A DNA stretch of 64,000 nt, from contig NC_057317.1 of assembly GCF_000687475.1 (NCBI RefSeq), forward strand, positions 3,224,001 to 3,288,000, in the 5' to 3' direction. The notes beneath the pieces are model-generated. The model saw nothing but the letters and a program-made list of their open reading frames with translations. It ran no database searches and was not told where the DNA came from. Made by a program: the position numbers and the translations under genes. Position 1 is the stretch's first letter. Every line of letters begins with the position of its first letter. The DNA is from Ustilaginoidea virens. Lineage: Eukaryota; Ascomycota; Sordariomycetes; Hypocreales; Clavicipitaceae. Of this stretch, positions 34,691-47,010 are shown one piece after another.

Positions 34691-36914
34691 ATGATGCTCC
34701 TCTCCCTCGCAATCGCTGTGCGGAGCAGGGCCACAGCCCAAGCTGCCGCCCAGTGTCGGCGTCCAAGACTCTGGTCGCCGCATCTCCGAGCCGTCGTCAA
34801 CCATTCCACGACATCCGAGGCCAGTGCCGGTGCCTGTGCCGGTGCTGGTGCCGGTGCCGGTGCCGGTGGTCGAGGACGCCAACGACAACGCCAACGCCTA
34901 CGCCAACCCCGATGCGAGTCGTGCCATGCCGCTGCGTCGACGATCCCTGGTCGCACGTACGCGACGCACGCGGCCCAGACGGCCCTCAAGGACAACGGAC
35001 GCATCGCGGTCGTGGGAGGCGGGTTGACCGGCCTCACGACGGCCTACTACCTCGCCAAGCAGCTGCCCTCGACGGCCAACATCACGCTCTACGAGGCGAG
35101 CGACCGGCTCGGGGGGTGGATCCAAACCGACCGCGTGCCCGTCGACGTGCATGGGGTCAAGGGCACCGTGAGCTTTGAACGGGGTCCCAGGACCATGTCG
35201 TCCTTGCATTCGAGCACTTCGAGGTTTGACGACCTCGTCCTGTACGACTTGGTGAGTAGCTGCGGCCCCCCCCCCCCCCCCCCCATCATCGCCAGTCCGC
35301 GACGGGACCCGGACACGGAAACAGGGCGAAGCACGCTGGCCGCGCTTTCGGTTCAAAAGGGAGGGAGGGTTAAAAGGGGCAGGACTGACAAACCAAACCA
35401 AACAGGCCCTCGATCTCGGCCTCCAGGTCGTCACACCACCCGACCAGCCGCGCCGCATCTACTATCCCGACCATCTGGTCACCCTGCCCCCCGCCTCCAG
35501 CGCCGCCGAGTTTGTCCGCGAGCCGCTCTTTCTCCAATCCATCTGGGCTGGGCTGGGCTACCTCTTCCGCCGCCGCAGCAGCGCGCGCCGCGGCGGCGTC
35601 CCCGTCAAGGACATGTCGATATCGGAGTGGCTGCACCAAATCAGCGGCAGCCGTCGGCTCGCCGACAACCTCGCTTCCGCCATGGTCCACGGCATCTACG
35701 GCGGGGACGTGGACAAGCTGAGCGCTCGCAGCGTCCTCGAGCGCTTCTACTGGGCCTACTACCTGCCCAGCACGGGGCCCGCGCTGCGGCACATGGCCAA
35801 GCGAGAGCAGGTGCTCATGAGCGAGCTGTCCCGGGACGCCCAGATCCGGAGCCTGGCGCTCAAGGCGAGCGGGACCCTGCTGCACTTTGGAAAGCAGGGC
35901 ATGGACAGTCTGCCCAAGGCGCTGGAGCATGTGCTGAGCAAGACGGCCAATGTAGAGATCAAGAGGGGCAGCCCGGTGACGGACATGAGCTACGACGAGG
36001 AGCTGGACAAGGTCAAGGTGAGTTTCTTTTTTTCCCACCCGTCGTGCGTTGCCATGTGACAAAACGCGCTCTCTTTTTTTTTTTTTTTTTTTTATGCAAT
36101 CCAGCAGCTGTTAACCCTTTTTTTCTTCCTTTCTCTCTCTCAAATTATCCAGATCACAACCGGAAGAGGTTGGCAGCAACCAGAGCAACCCCCGAAACAA
36201 CACGACCGACAAGACACGCAAACGCAAACGTTTGACCGTGTCATCTCCACCACGTCCAGCCAGCAACTCGCCCGCATCACGGCCGGCAAACTCCCCAGCC
36301 TCGCCGCCACGCATTCCGTCTCCATCATGACCGTCAACCTGTGGTATCCCAGGGAGAATCTGAAACCCCCCGGGTTCGGCTACCTCATCCCCCGCTCCGT
36401 CAGCCAGCAGCGCAACCCCGAGCGAGCCCTCGGCGTCTTTTACGACTCGGACGTCGGCGCCGCCGCGTCCCCCGACGAGCCGCCCGGCACGAAGCTCTTC
36501 GTCCTCATGGGCGGCCATTACTACGACTCGGGGACGCCGCCGCCCTCGGAGCCCGAGGCCGTGGAGCAGGCGAAATCCCTCCTGGAGCGCCACCTGGGCA
36601 TCCCCGCCGACACGCCGTGCTTCGCGCTGTCGCGCCTCGCCGAGGGATGCATCCCCCAGCACTACGTCGGGCACAACGCCCGCATGATGCAGGCGGACCA
36701 GGAGCTGAGGGACTCCTTTTCCGGACGGCTGGCTGTCGCCGGAGGGTCCTACTCCAGGATTGGCGTCTTGGGCGCCATCCGCGCAGGATACGACGTAGCC
36801 AAGCAGACCGTGAGCCATGTCCACGGCTGGCACACCACTGGGCTGGAGCATCTGGAGTTTCCGGAGCCGTTTGTCAGCGTACCCGTCTCCAAGATTACCG
36901 TGAGGAAAGTCTAG
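34691..36914 (+). CDS. HEM14: protoporphyrinogen oxidase (heme biosynthesis)
   Basis: Three exons, 34691-35251, 35406-36017 and 36153-36914 (introns 154 and 135 bp; GTGAGT donors), encode 644 residues from ATG 34691. The N-terminus is Arg/Ala-rich without acidic residues until about 43, fitting a mitochondrial presequence. Residues 45-75 are simple-sequence (Ala-Gly and Arg-Gln dipeptides). The FAD-binding motif VVGGGLTGLTTAYYL places Gly109-x-Gly111-xx-Gly114, followed by LYEASDRLGGWIQT and FERGPRTM. The middle contains SISEWLHQISGSRRLADNLASAMVHGIYGGDVDKLSARS and the C-terminus AVAGGSYSRIGVLGAIRAGYDVA, both family blocks. The enzyme oxidises protoporphyrinogen IX to protoporphyrin IX at the inner mitochondrial membrane, the penultimate heme step. 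Introns carry a C20 and a T20 tract. Start choice is the least certain point. Confidence 0.92.
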
Positions 36915-37688
36915 CTTTCGGAGCAGCATCATGGCCCGATCCCGGCGGTGGGGGGATTAAAGGGGGGGAAGGGGATCTCATCTGTAGCAAGCGGAATGAA
37001 GTGGCCTGTACAAAAACAGAGAATAGATGAGAGAGAGAGTACATGCATGTTACGCTCCCGAGCAAGGAAACCTCACTACGGAGTACAGCTGGATTTAGCC
37101 AGGAATGCAGCCGCGCCCCAATCAACAACCGTCAATATCGTCTGTCGTCACCAATGCCCGCTGCGCCTCTTGAGCTCAAACATGTCATTTCTACGTCCGT
37201 TACAACAAACAGTGCTCCTCCCCGGCTGCCTCCTAACCCAGAGCCCGTGCAGGAGCAAAAGAGAGCGCTTTCCCCTGCCTTGCAAAGAGAAGATTGAAAA
37301 GAAAGAAAGTAGTAGAAACAAAAAGCAAAACCGCATAAAACAAGGTGCATTGGTACTCCTCGATGCTGATGGTATTTCTTCTTCAACTCCTGCCCTGCCT
37401 GATATTGTATCGAGGTATCATTAGGTACAAGAAAAACAACAATCACGAGTGGTGGGTGGGATAAAACAAGATCAAAGGGCAGAGAAGAAATAGAGAGAGA
37501 AGAAAGTGTCTGATCTGGGCTGATTTTGGTAGAGGCGGTTAATGCATACGACAACGGCTTCGCTGATTTTATCATTGGTCTTTCGGAATCTCTTTTTTTT
37601 TTCCTTTTTTTTCAATTTATAGTTTACCGACGTGTAGTTTGATGTCGGAAGAAGAAAACGCTGTGCAATAGCTGCTTGCGGGTGAGAT
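36915..37688. other. convergent 3' region of HEM14 and MED14
   Basis: Contains one TACGGAGTA (37077-37085) and short T runs near 37591-37612. No gene seen. Confidence 0.55.
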
Positions 37689-40600
37689 TCATCGTCGCGT
37701 AGCCTGCTCCAGCGCAACGTCTCCCTTGCCGTCGTCTGTTACGCACTTTCGAATGGCCTCGTCGACGGCTAGAAGCATCGCCACGACGCCGCGCTGAGGA
37801 CGACCTGCCGCGCTGGTTGCCAGGCCGAGCCAGCCTTCGCCTTTGCCGTTCCAAGCCAGCTTCAGGGCTTGGGATGCTGCGTCGTCGGCGTCGGCGTCGG
37901 ATCGCCACACGTGCCACCACGCCTCGTTGCGGCGCCGCTTCATCTGCACCTCCAGCGTGACCACCTCGGCCGTTCCCTTGCTGCTGCTGCTGCTGCCCGC
38001 CGGGTTGATCGAGTACGTAATGGTCATCCAGGCAATCGTCTTCATGGAGAATTCGAATCCACCCCGCCCGGCGGCGAGGAGAGGCTCCCACCGCGTTTCC
38101 ATCTTGTCAATGGCCTCGAGGGCGGCGAGCGACGAGGGCAACCACGACATCAAGGCACCGATGCCGCCATCACTATTGACCAGCTGCCGCATGAGGTCGA
38201 CCAGTCGGAGATGGGAATTACCCTTCTCGATTTCAACGTCAATGTCATCCTTGGAAAGATCCAGAACCACGCGCCAGCGCTTGCTTTGGTCTTGCGTCTG
38301 TCCCTCGGCATCACCGGCCGCCTTCTTCTCGCTGTAATAAAATGTAATCTGTCGCAGAGTCACGGATTCCGTCGTAATCGTGCTCCGCGCGCATTCCATT
38401 GCCTCCAGGAAATTGACAAATCGGTCAATCGCCTTGATTCGTGACTTGAGCGTGTCGAGCACCGGTTTTCCCACAGCACGCTGTATGCGCATCGAGAATT
38501 GGCCAAGCTGAGCATCGTAGGTGACGTCTCGGTCCGCCAGTCCCGTGAGCGAAGCAAACTTGGCCGGCTTCCTGACCTTGATGGTAGCCACCGAGTCACA
38601 CATGAGCTCGCTGTTTTCCTGCGAACCGTCCTCACCAGTGCTTCCAGTCTTGGACAGAGCCTTGACGCTGTTGAAGCAGATGCTGACAATGTTGTCCGCC
38701 CAGGCCTTTTTCGGCGCCAACGTGGCGCCCGAAGCTCGCTCCATGAGCGACAAAAGCTCCATGTCGCCGTCCTCGTCCTCGTCATTAACGGAGCATAATG
38801 ATAAGTCTGGCGCGGCTTCGTCCTTATCGAAAACCATGGCTGGGAATAAGGCAGATAGCGCCACCTCAATCGAGGGAAGCCGTACGCGTCGTGTGGATGA
38901 CGGGACATTTTTGCCGCTTGACCTGCTCTTAATCCTATGCCGATGCAGCTCCCTCAAGTCAACCGATTGGGTAATCAGTCCCGTTGTCAAGTAACCTAGA
39001 TCGTTCCAAAACGTGTCTGATAACTCGGGATAGCCATTGTCGAGCGGCAGTTTGGCTCGGAACCTTGGTGAACTCATCGTCTCGCCTCCGTTTCTAATGA
39101 AATTGTCAGCGTTTCGTTGACCTTCCGTTTCCCTTTCACTATTCACAGTCGAGATGTGGCATCGAGGGCTTGGTTACTCACGATTCAAGCAGCCACCACT
39201 CATCACCGCTCAAGCTCAAAACCACGACCACGAGCCAGCTGGAACCCCACCCTGCCTTCCGGAGCCATATAGCACGTGTCCATTCTCGAATCTTGGTTAC
39301 TGATTTGAGTTCTTCGGTCGTCATGGCTGGCTTGCAGACTTCCCACCCCCCCATGGTTGTGCTTCGGCGATGCAGTTCATCCTCCATCATGGCACACCGA
39401 ATATGCTCCAAACAGTTGACCCCATCTTCCGGAGCATTCCTTCCATTATTGAGCTGATGTTCGGGTTGTATGGTAAACTTTGACTGTGGCTTCACTGCGA
39501 ATACTCCAGTCATTGGCTCCAGCAACATTGAAATCTTGTCGCTGCATCCGACCTGTACGGTCAGTATGGAGTGTGCAGGATGCGTCTTTGACAATCGAAG
39601 AACCATGCCCGCTTCTCGATTTTTAAATCGTGCTGCTGCTGACAGCCTTTCGTGGATGCTCCCCAGAATATATCCCACATGTAGGCGAATGACGTTTGTC
39701 AGTAGTGACTCGGCTGAAAGTTGAGCCAGATCCAGCTCAATGTCAACGTCCTCGACTTCCCTGCCATCCCGGTACCACTTCACAACAAGCTGGCTCGACG
39801 AATTGGCATTTTGTTTGCCGTTTGCCTTCCGATTGCCGTTGACCGCAACCAAAATCCAACTCTTGGATACTGTTGTCGCAGACCGAGACGTCCAGTATTG
39901 AATCGCCAAGGCTCGGTTCAAAGGTTCCACGTTCAAAGTACCCGTCCATGAGCTTCTGCTTAGTTGCAATGCCTGGCGTCTCAGCTCGTTGATCTTTGAC
40001 GTGAGCACGAACTCGTGGAGATATTTATAGCAGCCTTCCAAACCCTCTCTGCCTAGCACATCATTGACACAACCCTCGAGATAGGCCCGTAAGGACTCGG
40101 GAAGCCTTGACGCGGCAGGTGCAAAGGCATATCGAAAATCAATAAACCAAAACTGTTTCTTGAAATCCTCGTCTGCAATGGTAAGATCGACCTCGAATTC
40201 GCCGTCGACTCTGAAAGTGACTCGCCCGGAACTGATCTCATAATTGCGAAATTGCGGTGGAATTTTGTCAAAGTCGTCGAGATTAAGACGTAGTGATAAA
40301 AGAGTATTCAAGTCGTTGATCCACTTCGACTGATCTTCAGCTGATAAGGCTGGTGGTTCGATGTACTGTAACTATATTCGAAAAAAAAAAAAAATCAGCT
40401 GCTGGCTACTCCTGAGCCTCCATAGGGACAGACTAACATCGGGCATCCATGGAGCAGTTCCAGAGGATAGAATCTGCAAAGCAGTTTTCAGATCGGGACT
40501 AGGCATCCGGGCGAACGTCAAATCCCGCTTGACATTGACAATATTGTCAAGCGCAGCATCGTAAAGCATTCTTTGCTGGTCAATATGGAACTTGAGATCG

Positions 40601-41157
40601 ATCAACTTGCTGACCAGATGAGCTTTCCTGCTCCATTCTGTAATGACGAGCGCTTTCAACCATTTGCCATGCCATTCTTGAGCAAAATGACTGAGACTCC
40701 CCTTCTTCCTCAAATTTTCCACGGAGCTGTCCTCTGAATTACTGGAAGAGTAAGGGGCATTTCCGTTCGCGAACGTCGCTGGCAGTGGCATCTTAGCCAA
40801 TTCCGCAACTTTGTCTTGGACGGCATTGTGTGTTGTCTGGGCGAGACGTGTGAGCAGCAGTGACAAGGGGACAAAGCCCTGAGTTATATGAATAATTTCG
40901 TCGGGAAGGTCATTCATTCGATTTCTTTCTGCTTCCGGCCTTTCGCCAAGGCTGGTTTCGTCTTGTCGCGATTCACGTGTGCCATTGGGGGCGTTCAAAG
41001 CATTATTGGTGGTAGCAGCTTTATCCTTGGAGGAAGGCCCTGCATGCTGGCTGATTGCGTTATTCGCTCCACTGGCGCCATTCGTCGTCGCGTCCCTATC
41101 GTGATCGGTGCGCGTACCATTCTGGCCGCTCGACTCCATACTGACGACCCCGGGCAT
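37689..41157 (-). CDS. MED14: Mediator complex subunit 14 (MED14/RGR1)
   Basis: Three exons, 41157-40438, 40371-39182 and 39093-37689 (introns 66 and 88 bp; donors GTTAGT and GTGAGT), encode 1104 residues. The start MPGVVSMESSG resembles other fungal Med14 openings; Met7 is an alternative. After a disordered N-terminus the conserved block DLPDEIIHITQGFVPLSLLLTRLAQTTHN appears at about 83-111. The first junction restores WMPD/LQYIEPPALSAEDQSKWINDLNTLLSLRLNL, as in the family. The rest is the extended MED14 scaffold, with low similarity outside. MED14 is the backbone linking the head, middle and tail modules of Mediator for RNA polymerase II transcription. The C-terminus is poorly conserved and includes a short Ser run. 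It is the second general transcription factor subunit in the window after TAF7. Confidence 0.92.
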
Positions 41158-42506
41158 CTGGCCACGACCAGCGGCCCGCCTTTAAAGGTATCACACAATG
41201 TCGACCCGTATTCCCGTTTTTGAGCGTAGCAGATGTTTTTGATCGAATTTGAAATAGCCGAGTCTATGGGATGGAACCAGCCTTGGGTTGGATATCTTAG
41301 CTTTCAGCGCAGGGGACCCATCATCTGCGGCCTTTGTCGGCAATGTCCGGCAAAAGCTCAAGGAGCGCGGCAACGCCCCCTCCCAAATTGTTTGCAGCTG
41401 GTATTTCGTCACAATAACCTAATCCGTCAGTATAAATTCTCCCCGCGCACAGTGAGTATGATCTGCGCCGAGGAGCCGGCTTCGGGTCTGGGTTGTAGGC
41501 TCGAGGAAGTCGAAACGTGACAAAGAGATGGTGGAGGTGGTGGGAGAATAAAGGCGGATCTAGGTAGGAGGATCGGATGTATTTCGGAAACGAAACAATC
41601 GTGAATGACTCTAGGCTTTTTTCCCGGGTCGCGACTGCGCGATATAATGATGCAGAGCAATTTTGGAGATATTGATATGTTCAGTATTTGGCGATCAGCC
41701 TTGTTCCATCATTCAAACGCTGCCCTGGACAGGCTCGGTCATGTGAGGCCGGGCAGTGGGGAGCACGGGCCAGCGAGGTTCGCTTTAGCATTACATAATC
41801 AACATGCGCGGAACAACTCAGCCGAGCCGCTCATAGCAGATCTACCGGGTAGGAAGTCCAGAACTCCAACAGTAAAAACTCGCAAACACCACGACGACAT
41901 CTGCTAGACAGAACAGGCCAAGGAAGGACCAAAAACCCATGATTTTTCTATCTGACTCGCGCAACTGTTGATCGGTTACCTAGGCCGTTATTATATATAT
42001 TGTGAGACGAACCTAATGTACTCTTGTAGTAGAACTTCCATAAGGGCACCATTACATACATTTACACAGATGTACATATATATATATATGACATGGCTGT
42101 CTCGCATCTATTGAGAGGACCACTCATACATTCCAATGTCTTGATACAGCAATGTTGCACCACATTGCCAACAAGTTGAGGCGGATCAGGTTCACTTTGC
42201 TTATCCGACCAGGCAAGTATGGCAAGAAATGCTTTCATTTAAAGCTATCTGTGCTCATTCGGTCCAAGCCATCAAGGTACTAGACACTGCTTGATTTTTG
42301 CTTTCCCACTCTATCTCAACCGAACGAATGAATAGCTTTTCATGCCCGAGGGTCCCTACATCTTCCATATGAAACACTCGGTATTATTACTTTTTTTTTT
42401 TTTTTTTGTAATGAGATTCCAAGGTCAACTAACTTCGTATTAGTTTGTCGTTGGGAGGTGAGGCTTTGAAAAATAATACAAACATGTACATCGCTCGCAG
42501 CGACAC
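41158..42506. other. intergenic between G6PD gene and MED14
   Basis: MED14 promoter and G6PD 3' flank, both on the minus strand. AT-richer than average between 41930 and 42420, with a (TA)n run near 42078-42089 and a T18 run at about 42391-42408. The 125 bp next to MED14 contain a short AT-rich stretch. No gene seen. Confidence 0.55.
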
Positions 42507-44557
42507 TTACAACCTATTCGGGGGCGAAACCGCCGTCGTGGGCCATTGATAGCCAGCAGCATCACTGAATTTGTACCCATAGGAAGCCGTGAAGTCATCA
42601 AGTACAGCGGGGCCGCGGGAGCCTGAATGTCAAAGCATCAGCTTTACGTTGTACAAGAGGAAAAAGCAGAATCAAGTGCGTCTCACCATAGGGGTACTCC
42701 ATGGGAATGATTGACTTATTGTCGTCCAAGTAATGAAGCAGAGGGGTGAAGATGCGCCAGCTAGCATCGAGCTCATCATCGCGAACAAAGTTGGAGTGAT
42801 CTCCCTTGAGGCAATCTAGTATTAGGGACTCGTATGCCTCGGGAATTTTCAAATCCGAGAATCGTCGTCGGTAAGTAAGATCTAGCTCAGTTACCACCGT
42901 CTGCATGCTCAAACCGGGAAGCTTTGAATTCATCTTGATGTAGACACTCTCGTTGGGCTGGATGCGCATGACAAGCTCATTTCGAGGAATATCCTTGAAG
43001 ATGCCGGAGGTGACGTCCTTGAACTGAATCCGAATCTCGGTTTTTTGCTCATTAAGGGCTTTGCCAGCCTTCATGATGAAGGGAACTCCATCCCATCGCT
43101 CGTTCTTGATGTATGCAACGAGAGCGCAAAAAGTAGGGCACCTTGAATCCTTGGGAACTGTGTCGTCCTCCTTGTACGCCGGCTTGCTGCCATCGAGCGA
43201 CCTTCCATACTGGCCAATGATGACGTTCTTGGGTTCGATGGGGGGGATAGCACGCAGTACGCGCACTTTCTCGTCACGGACGTCTTCGGAGTCGAAAGAG
43301 ATGGGCCGCTCCATGGCCAGGAGAGTCAATACCTGCAGCAAGTGATTCTGCATCACATCACGGATGATACCGAATTCGTCAAAGTAGCCACCACGTCCTT
43401 CCGTGCCAAATGGCTCCTTGAACGTAATCTGGACATTGTCGATGTGGTTGCGGTTCCAGGTTGCGCCGAGAAAAGAATTACCGAACCTCAAAATGAGGAT
43501 ATTCTTGACCATCTCTTTTCCAAGATAATGATCGATGCGGAAGAGTTCCGATTCGTCCCAATCGGGTTCGAGTGACTTTTGCAGTTCACGAAAACTCGCT
43601 AAATCGTTGCCGAATGGTTTCTCGACCTGAATGAAGCGTTGGTTACTTTCGACAATTTCCATCGTTTGCGACAGGTATTCCCGGCTATGCCAGGGAAGAA
43701 AGAGGTGACGATGGGACTTACAATGACTCTGGCGATGCCCTTTTTCGGGTAGCAGCATCTTTTCAGGTGCTGGGATACTATAGTGAAAACGCTCGGAGGC
43801 AGAGCCATGTAAAACAGTCGGTTGGTCTCGGGACGACCCTTCTCCAGCTCGCCCAAGTGCTTATTGAGGTTTTGGAATGACTCATCCTTGTCGTACTGAC
43901 CGGAGACGTATGTGCAAAGCGCCAAGAAGTACTCAAGCTGTTGTTCAATTTCTTTGGTGGGAGTCTTGATGTAGGACTTGATGCGTTTGAGGTATTCCTC
44001 ATGATCCATCTTGGTTCGAGCATACCCAACAATCTTGACATCCTTGGGCAGAAATTGATTTCGGAACTGCGAAGACGAGGCAATTAGGATGGGAGAGCAT
44101 ACTCGCTTGGAGAAATTGATCCATCCGCCTCGGCCGTCATCAAGGGCTCTTCTAGCTCACCAGTCCAAAAAGCGCGGGGTACTGGTAATTTGCGAGAGAA
44201 GACTTGGTTAGCGCAGATGCCAGAGCAGAAACCAGAAGGCGTTATTGCAGTCTTACAGTCTTCTTCTTGGCCAAGTCGCCGGACGCGCCAAGCACCACGA
44301 TGGAGGTGTTCTCCTTCAGCTCCATGGTTTTGCTGTTCAAGAAGATGGCTCTGTCAGTAAAATGCGCGCGCTACAAAGGGCAGTCACCAAAAGTATCATG
44401 TCATGATACGAGCTCGGAGTGTCTCAAAGCCCCCCCCTCCCCCTCCCCCACCCAAAAGCCCCGAGCTTCGCAGTAAGTTGTGGTGGGGAAAGTATTGCGT
44501 CAAGGGTAGTTTGGCGTGAGCTCTACATGTCACCTACGCTGGCTGGGTGTGGTCCAT
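42507..44557 (-). CDS. ZWF1: glucose-6-phosphate 1-dehydrogenase
   Basis: Six exons in my model: 44557-44538, 44332-44257, 44181-44161, 44066-43722, 43626-42687 and 42622-42507, giving 505 residues. The first (20 nt) adds a nine-residue N-terminus before MELKENTSIVVLG. It is supported by a CTGAC branch motif and AACAG acceptor just before the internal ATG at 44325, which is the fallback start. The third exon is only 21 nt (YPALFGL) yet is needed to complete the conserved LAKKKT-YPALFGL-FRNQFLPKDV block. NADP-binding GASGDLAK (about 22-29), EKPFG (156-160) and the catalytic RIDHYLGKE (184-192, Lys191) are intact, and the protein ends in AAGYQWPTTAVSPPNRL. It catalyses the NADPH-producing entry step of the oxidative pentose-phosphate pathway in the cytosol. 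The yeast gene name is used. Confidence 0.93.
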
Positions 44558-46182
44558 GGTGAGCTATGTCAAACAGCACCAGACGGGAAAACTCGAGTCC
44601 GGGGAAGACGTTTCGTGAACAAGGTGCTGCGACGGGGGGTATCGTTGTGGTCCAGAGTTCAACGGGAGGGATGAAGGTGGAAAAGAAGGCAGAAGAGGCG
44701 GATCTGAAGTCCGGATAAGCTGGCTGGGGGAAGAGTAAATTAATGAACTCAGTGCGTCGTCTGTCCGTACGCGGAAGAGCGAACCTCAGTGGGCAGCTGT
44801 CAGAACTCAGAAGTACCAGACATGTATGTATTGACCAGACCAGAGCAGACCAGACATTTATCCACATTAGTAAGTTGCTAGCAGGTAGGCCACAGCTGGT
44901 TACGGTTACACCAGGATCCCTCGGAGTCTCGGACCAAGAAGATTAAGACGATTGGCCACAGTGCCTTAACAGCGGGGAGGGGCACTGTCCAGCCCGTACC
45001 AGACCAGATCCTACAGTATTGCCGAGAATCGCCCCTGTAAGCGACCCCTCGAGGTTAGCTATGAGCAAATTGATACTATAAAACGCCGCGAATGGAGGAC
45101 GCAGCTTCTGCCTGGCGTCAGGCCTCAAACGCAAGCCATTGACGTCCTCCGTAACTATGGCGAGACTGCTCAAGTGGCCGGCTACTCCGCCGTAAGAAGA
45201 ATTGCATCGTCGATTTCTAGAAGATGCTCCATCCGAGAGCTCCCGCCCACCTAAATTTGCATCAATGACCCACTGATACGCCAGTCATGACGATGGATGC
45301 AGTTGAACGACCTTCGCTGCGACAGTGTACTAGCTGAGTTTCCTCCGCTTGTCTGTTTACCAGGAAAATGAGCCATCTTACTCTTATGGTAACTTAGGTA
45401 CCAGGTACCTAAGGTATGAAGTAAAGTTTAGGTACCTCCTTCAATATGCCGGTAGTACCACGGTCTACCTCCCGGTACGGTAAACTTGTTTCCGGGGCAG
45501 TCTCTCGTCAGCAGCCGCTTCCCTTTGGTGAAATAATTAAAATGATGAATAAAGACAACGTGCTTGATACCGTGTCTCCACTTTTTGGTCGAGCGCTTTG
45601 CAGCGACATGAGGCAATTTTCAACCATTCGAATCTGGTGCTCTTGCACGTTGTCGTCTTTGCTGACGACGGGAATGCTGGAGTTACCCAGCTATGTTCCT
45701 GTACAAAATACACGAAATTCTCGATTTATCATTTATCCAGCATGAATTGCTGAAGAAATACAGACTCTATTTACTCTTATTAGTGCCTGGTGAGAATGGT
45801 TATACTTGCTGTTGGTGCCAATGGGCAGGGACAAACGAAACTGTTGAAGCGAACTTGTACCCACGTGGCTTCCGGTTGCGTTAGCGCACCTGGGCCCAGC
45901 CACGGGTGGCGCTGCTCTTGCTCCAAGCCATACCCTGCAACTGCAAGCCAATGGGTGCCCTAAGGGAGCACGTGATTTCGAGGGCACAATTTTCGCCATG
46001 GGTAGTGACACCACACCACACCACACAACCATTATCGCATCCACTCATCTTAAGCCGACATCACGACACAACGAAGTGTGCCATCACCCAGGGAAAGGTC
46101 TTTTAGATAAGACAGTTTCCTTACTCTTTCCTTGTCTTCTTTGGCTGTTTTTGAGGGTGATCAAATTAATACACCGATCAAG
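44558..46182. other. divergent intergenic region of G6PD and eL33
   Basis: 1.6 kb with no convincing gene. It contains an AGGTACCT cluster (45396-45440), a CACACCACAC run (about 46010-46026) and the eL33 leader. Divergent promoters of two highly expressed genes probably occupy both ends. Confidence 0.55.
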
Positions 46183-47010
46183 ATGCCTTCTGAGAGCGGT
46201 CACAGACGTAAGTTTGATCCCCAATTTGATACGGAAGCTGGCGGCTATCTGGCAACTCTTCGTCCCATCTATCGCAATTTTCAAGACTGACAAGCAACCA
46301 AAACAGTATACGTGAAGTGAGTACACCTTAATCTGCCTCCTTGCGGTTGCGACTGTGGATTTTTTTTTTTTTTTTGCCGAAACGAAAACCTGATGATTAC
46401 AACGATGCCGAACCTATTACTCTTGATTGTGTGTGGAGGGCTCATCATGAGATCCCGTGAGGGAAGAATGGAATTACATGCTCATCTACTGGACGCTTCG
46501 TGGTGGACTATGTTGTTGCTTCCAGCAAGGATTTGCTGACGGAGTCATCCTAGGGGACGTCACCTGAGCTATCAGCGCTCACTTCATGCTACTCACCCCG
46601 GCACCAGCCTGATCAAGATCGAGGGCGTTGACGACACTTCTGCTGCCAAGTACGTCGATGAATATTGGAAATCAACACACAGGTATAGATTGTGCTGACT
46701 TGGGAATAGCTTCTATTTGGGCAAGAAAATCGCTTATGTCTACCGGGGCCAGAAGGAAGTTCGCGGATCCAAGATTCGCGTCATTTGGGGCAAAGTTACC
46801 CGGCCACACGGTACATTCTCCCCTGTGCTCGCATATTCTTCTCCTCGTCTTCTACTACCCGCTCCCTCGAAGAGTTGGATTCTCATACAGAGCTAACGAG
46901 ATGGTCGCTTAGGCAACTCTGGCGTTGTCCGCGCCAAGTTTACTTCTCCCCTTCCTACGAAGTCGTTCGGTGCCTCTGTTCGCGTGATGCTGTACCCCTC
47001 CTCGATATAA
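46183..47010 (+). CDS. RPL33: 60S ribosomal protein eL33 (RPL33/L35Ae), five exons
   Basis: Assembled from five exons: 46183-46207, 46307-46316 (10 nt), 46554-46649, 46710-46810 and 46913-47010. Together they give 109 residues, the normal size. All four introns are GT-AG; donors are GTAAGT, GTGAGT, GTACGT and GTACAT, and a CTGAC branch motif precedes two acceptors. Junctions restore [21 protein letters not shown], then [30 protein letters not shown], then [21 protein letters not shown], and the protein ends [15 protein letters not shown]. This is the complete L35Ae domain. The protein is part of the large ribosomal subunit. No long reading frame reveals this gene because every exon is short. 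As for many fungal ribosomal protein genes, introns crowd the 5' end. The 10-nt exon is unusual and is discussed as a finding. Confidence 0.93.

Noticed and set aside
34078..36062. Long minus-strand open frames opposite HEM14 (34078-35037 and 35370-36062)
   Set aside because: They are shadows of a GC-rich coding strand and of simple repeats, and show no conserved motif.
44523..44867. 114-codon minus-strand frame upstream of G6PD
   Set aside because: No motifs; it overlaps the G6PD promoter and proposed first exon in a different frame.
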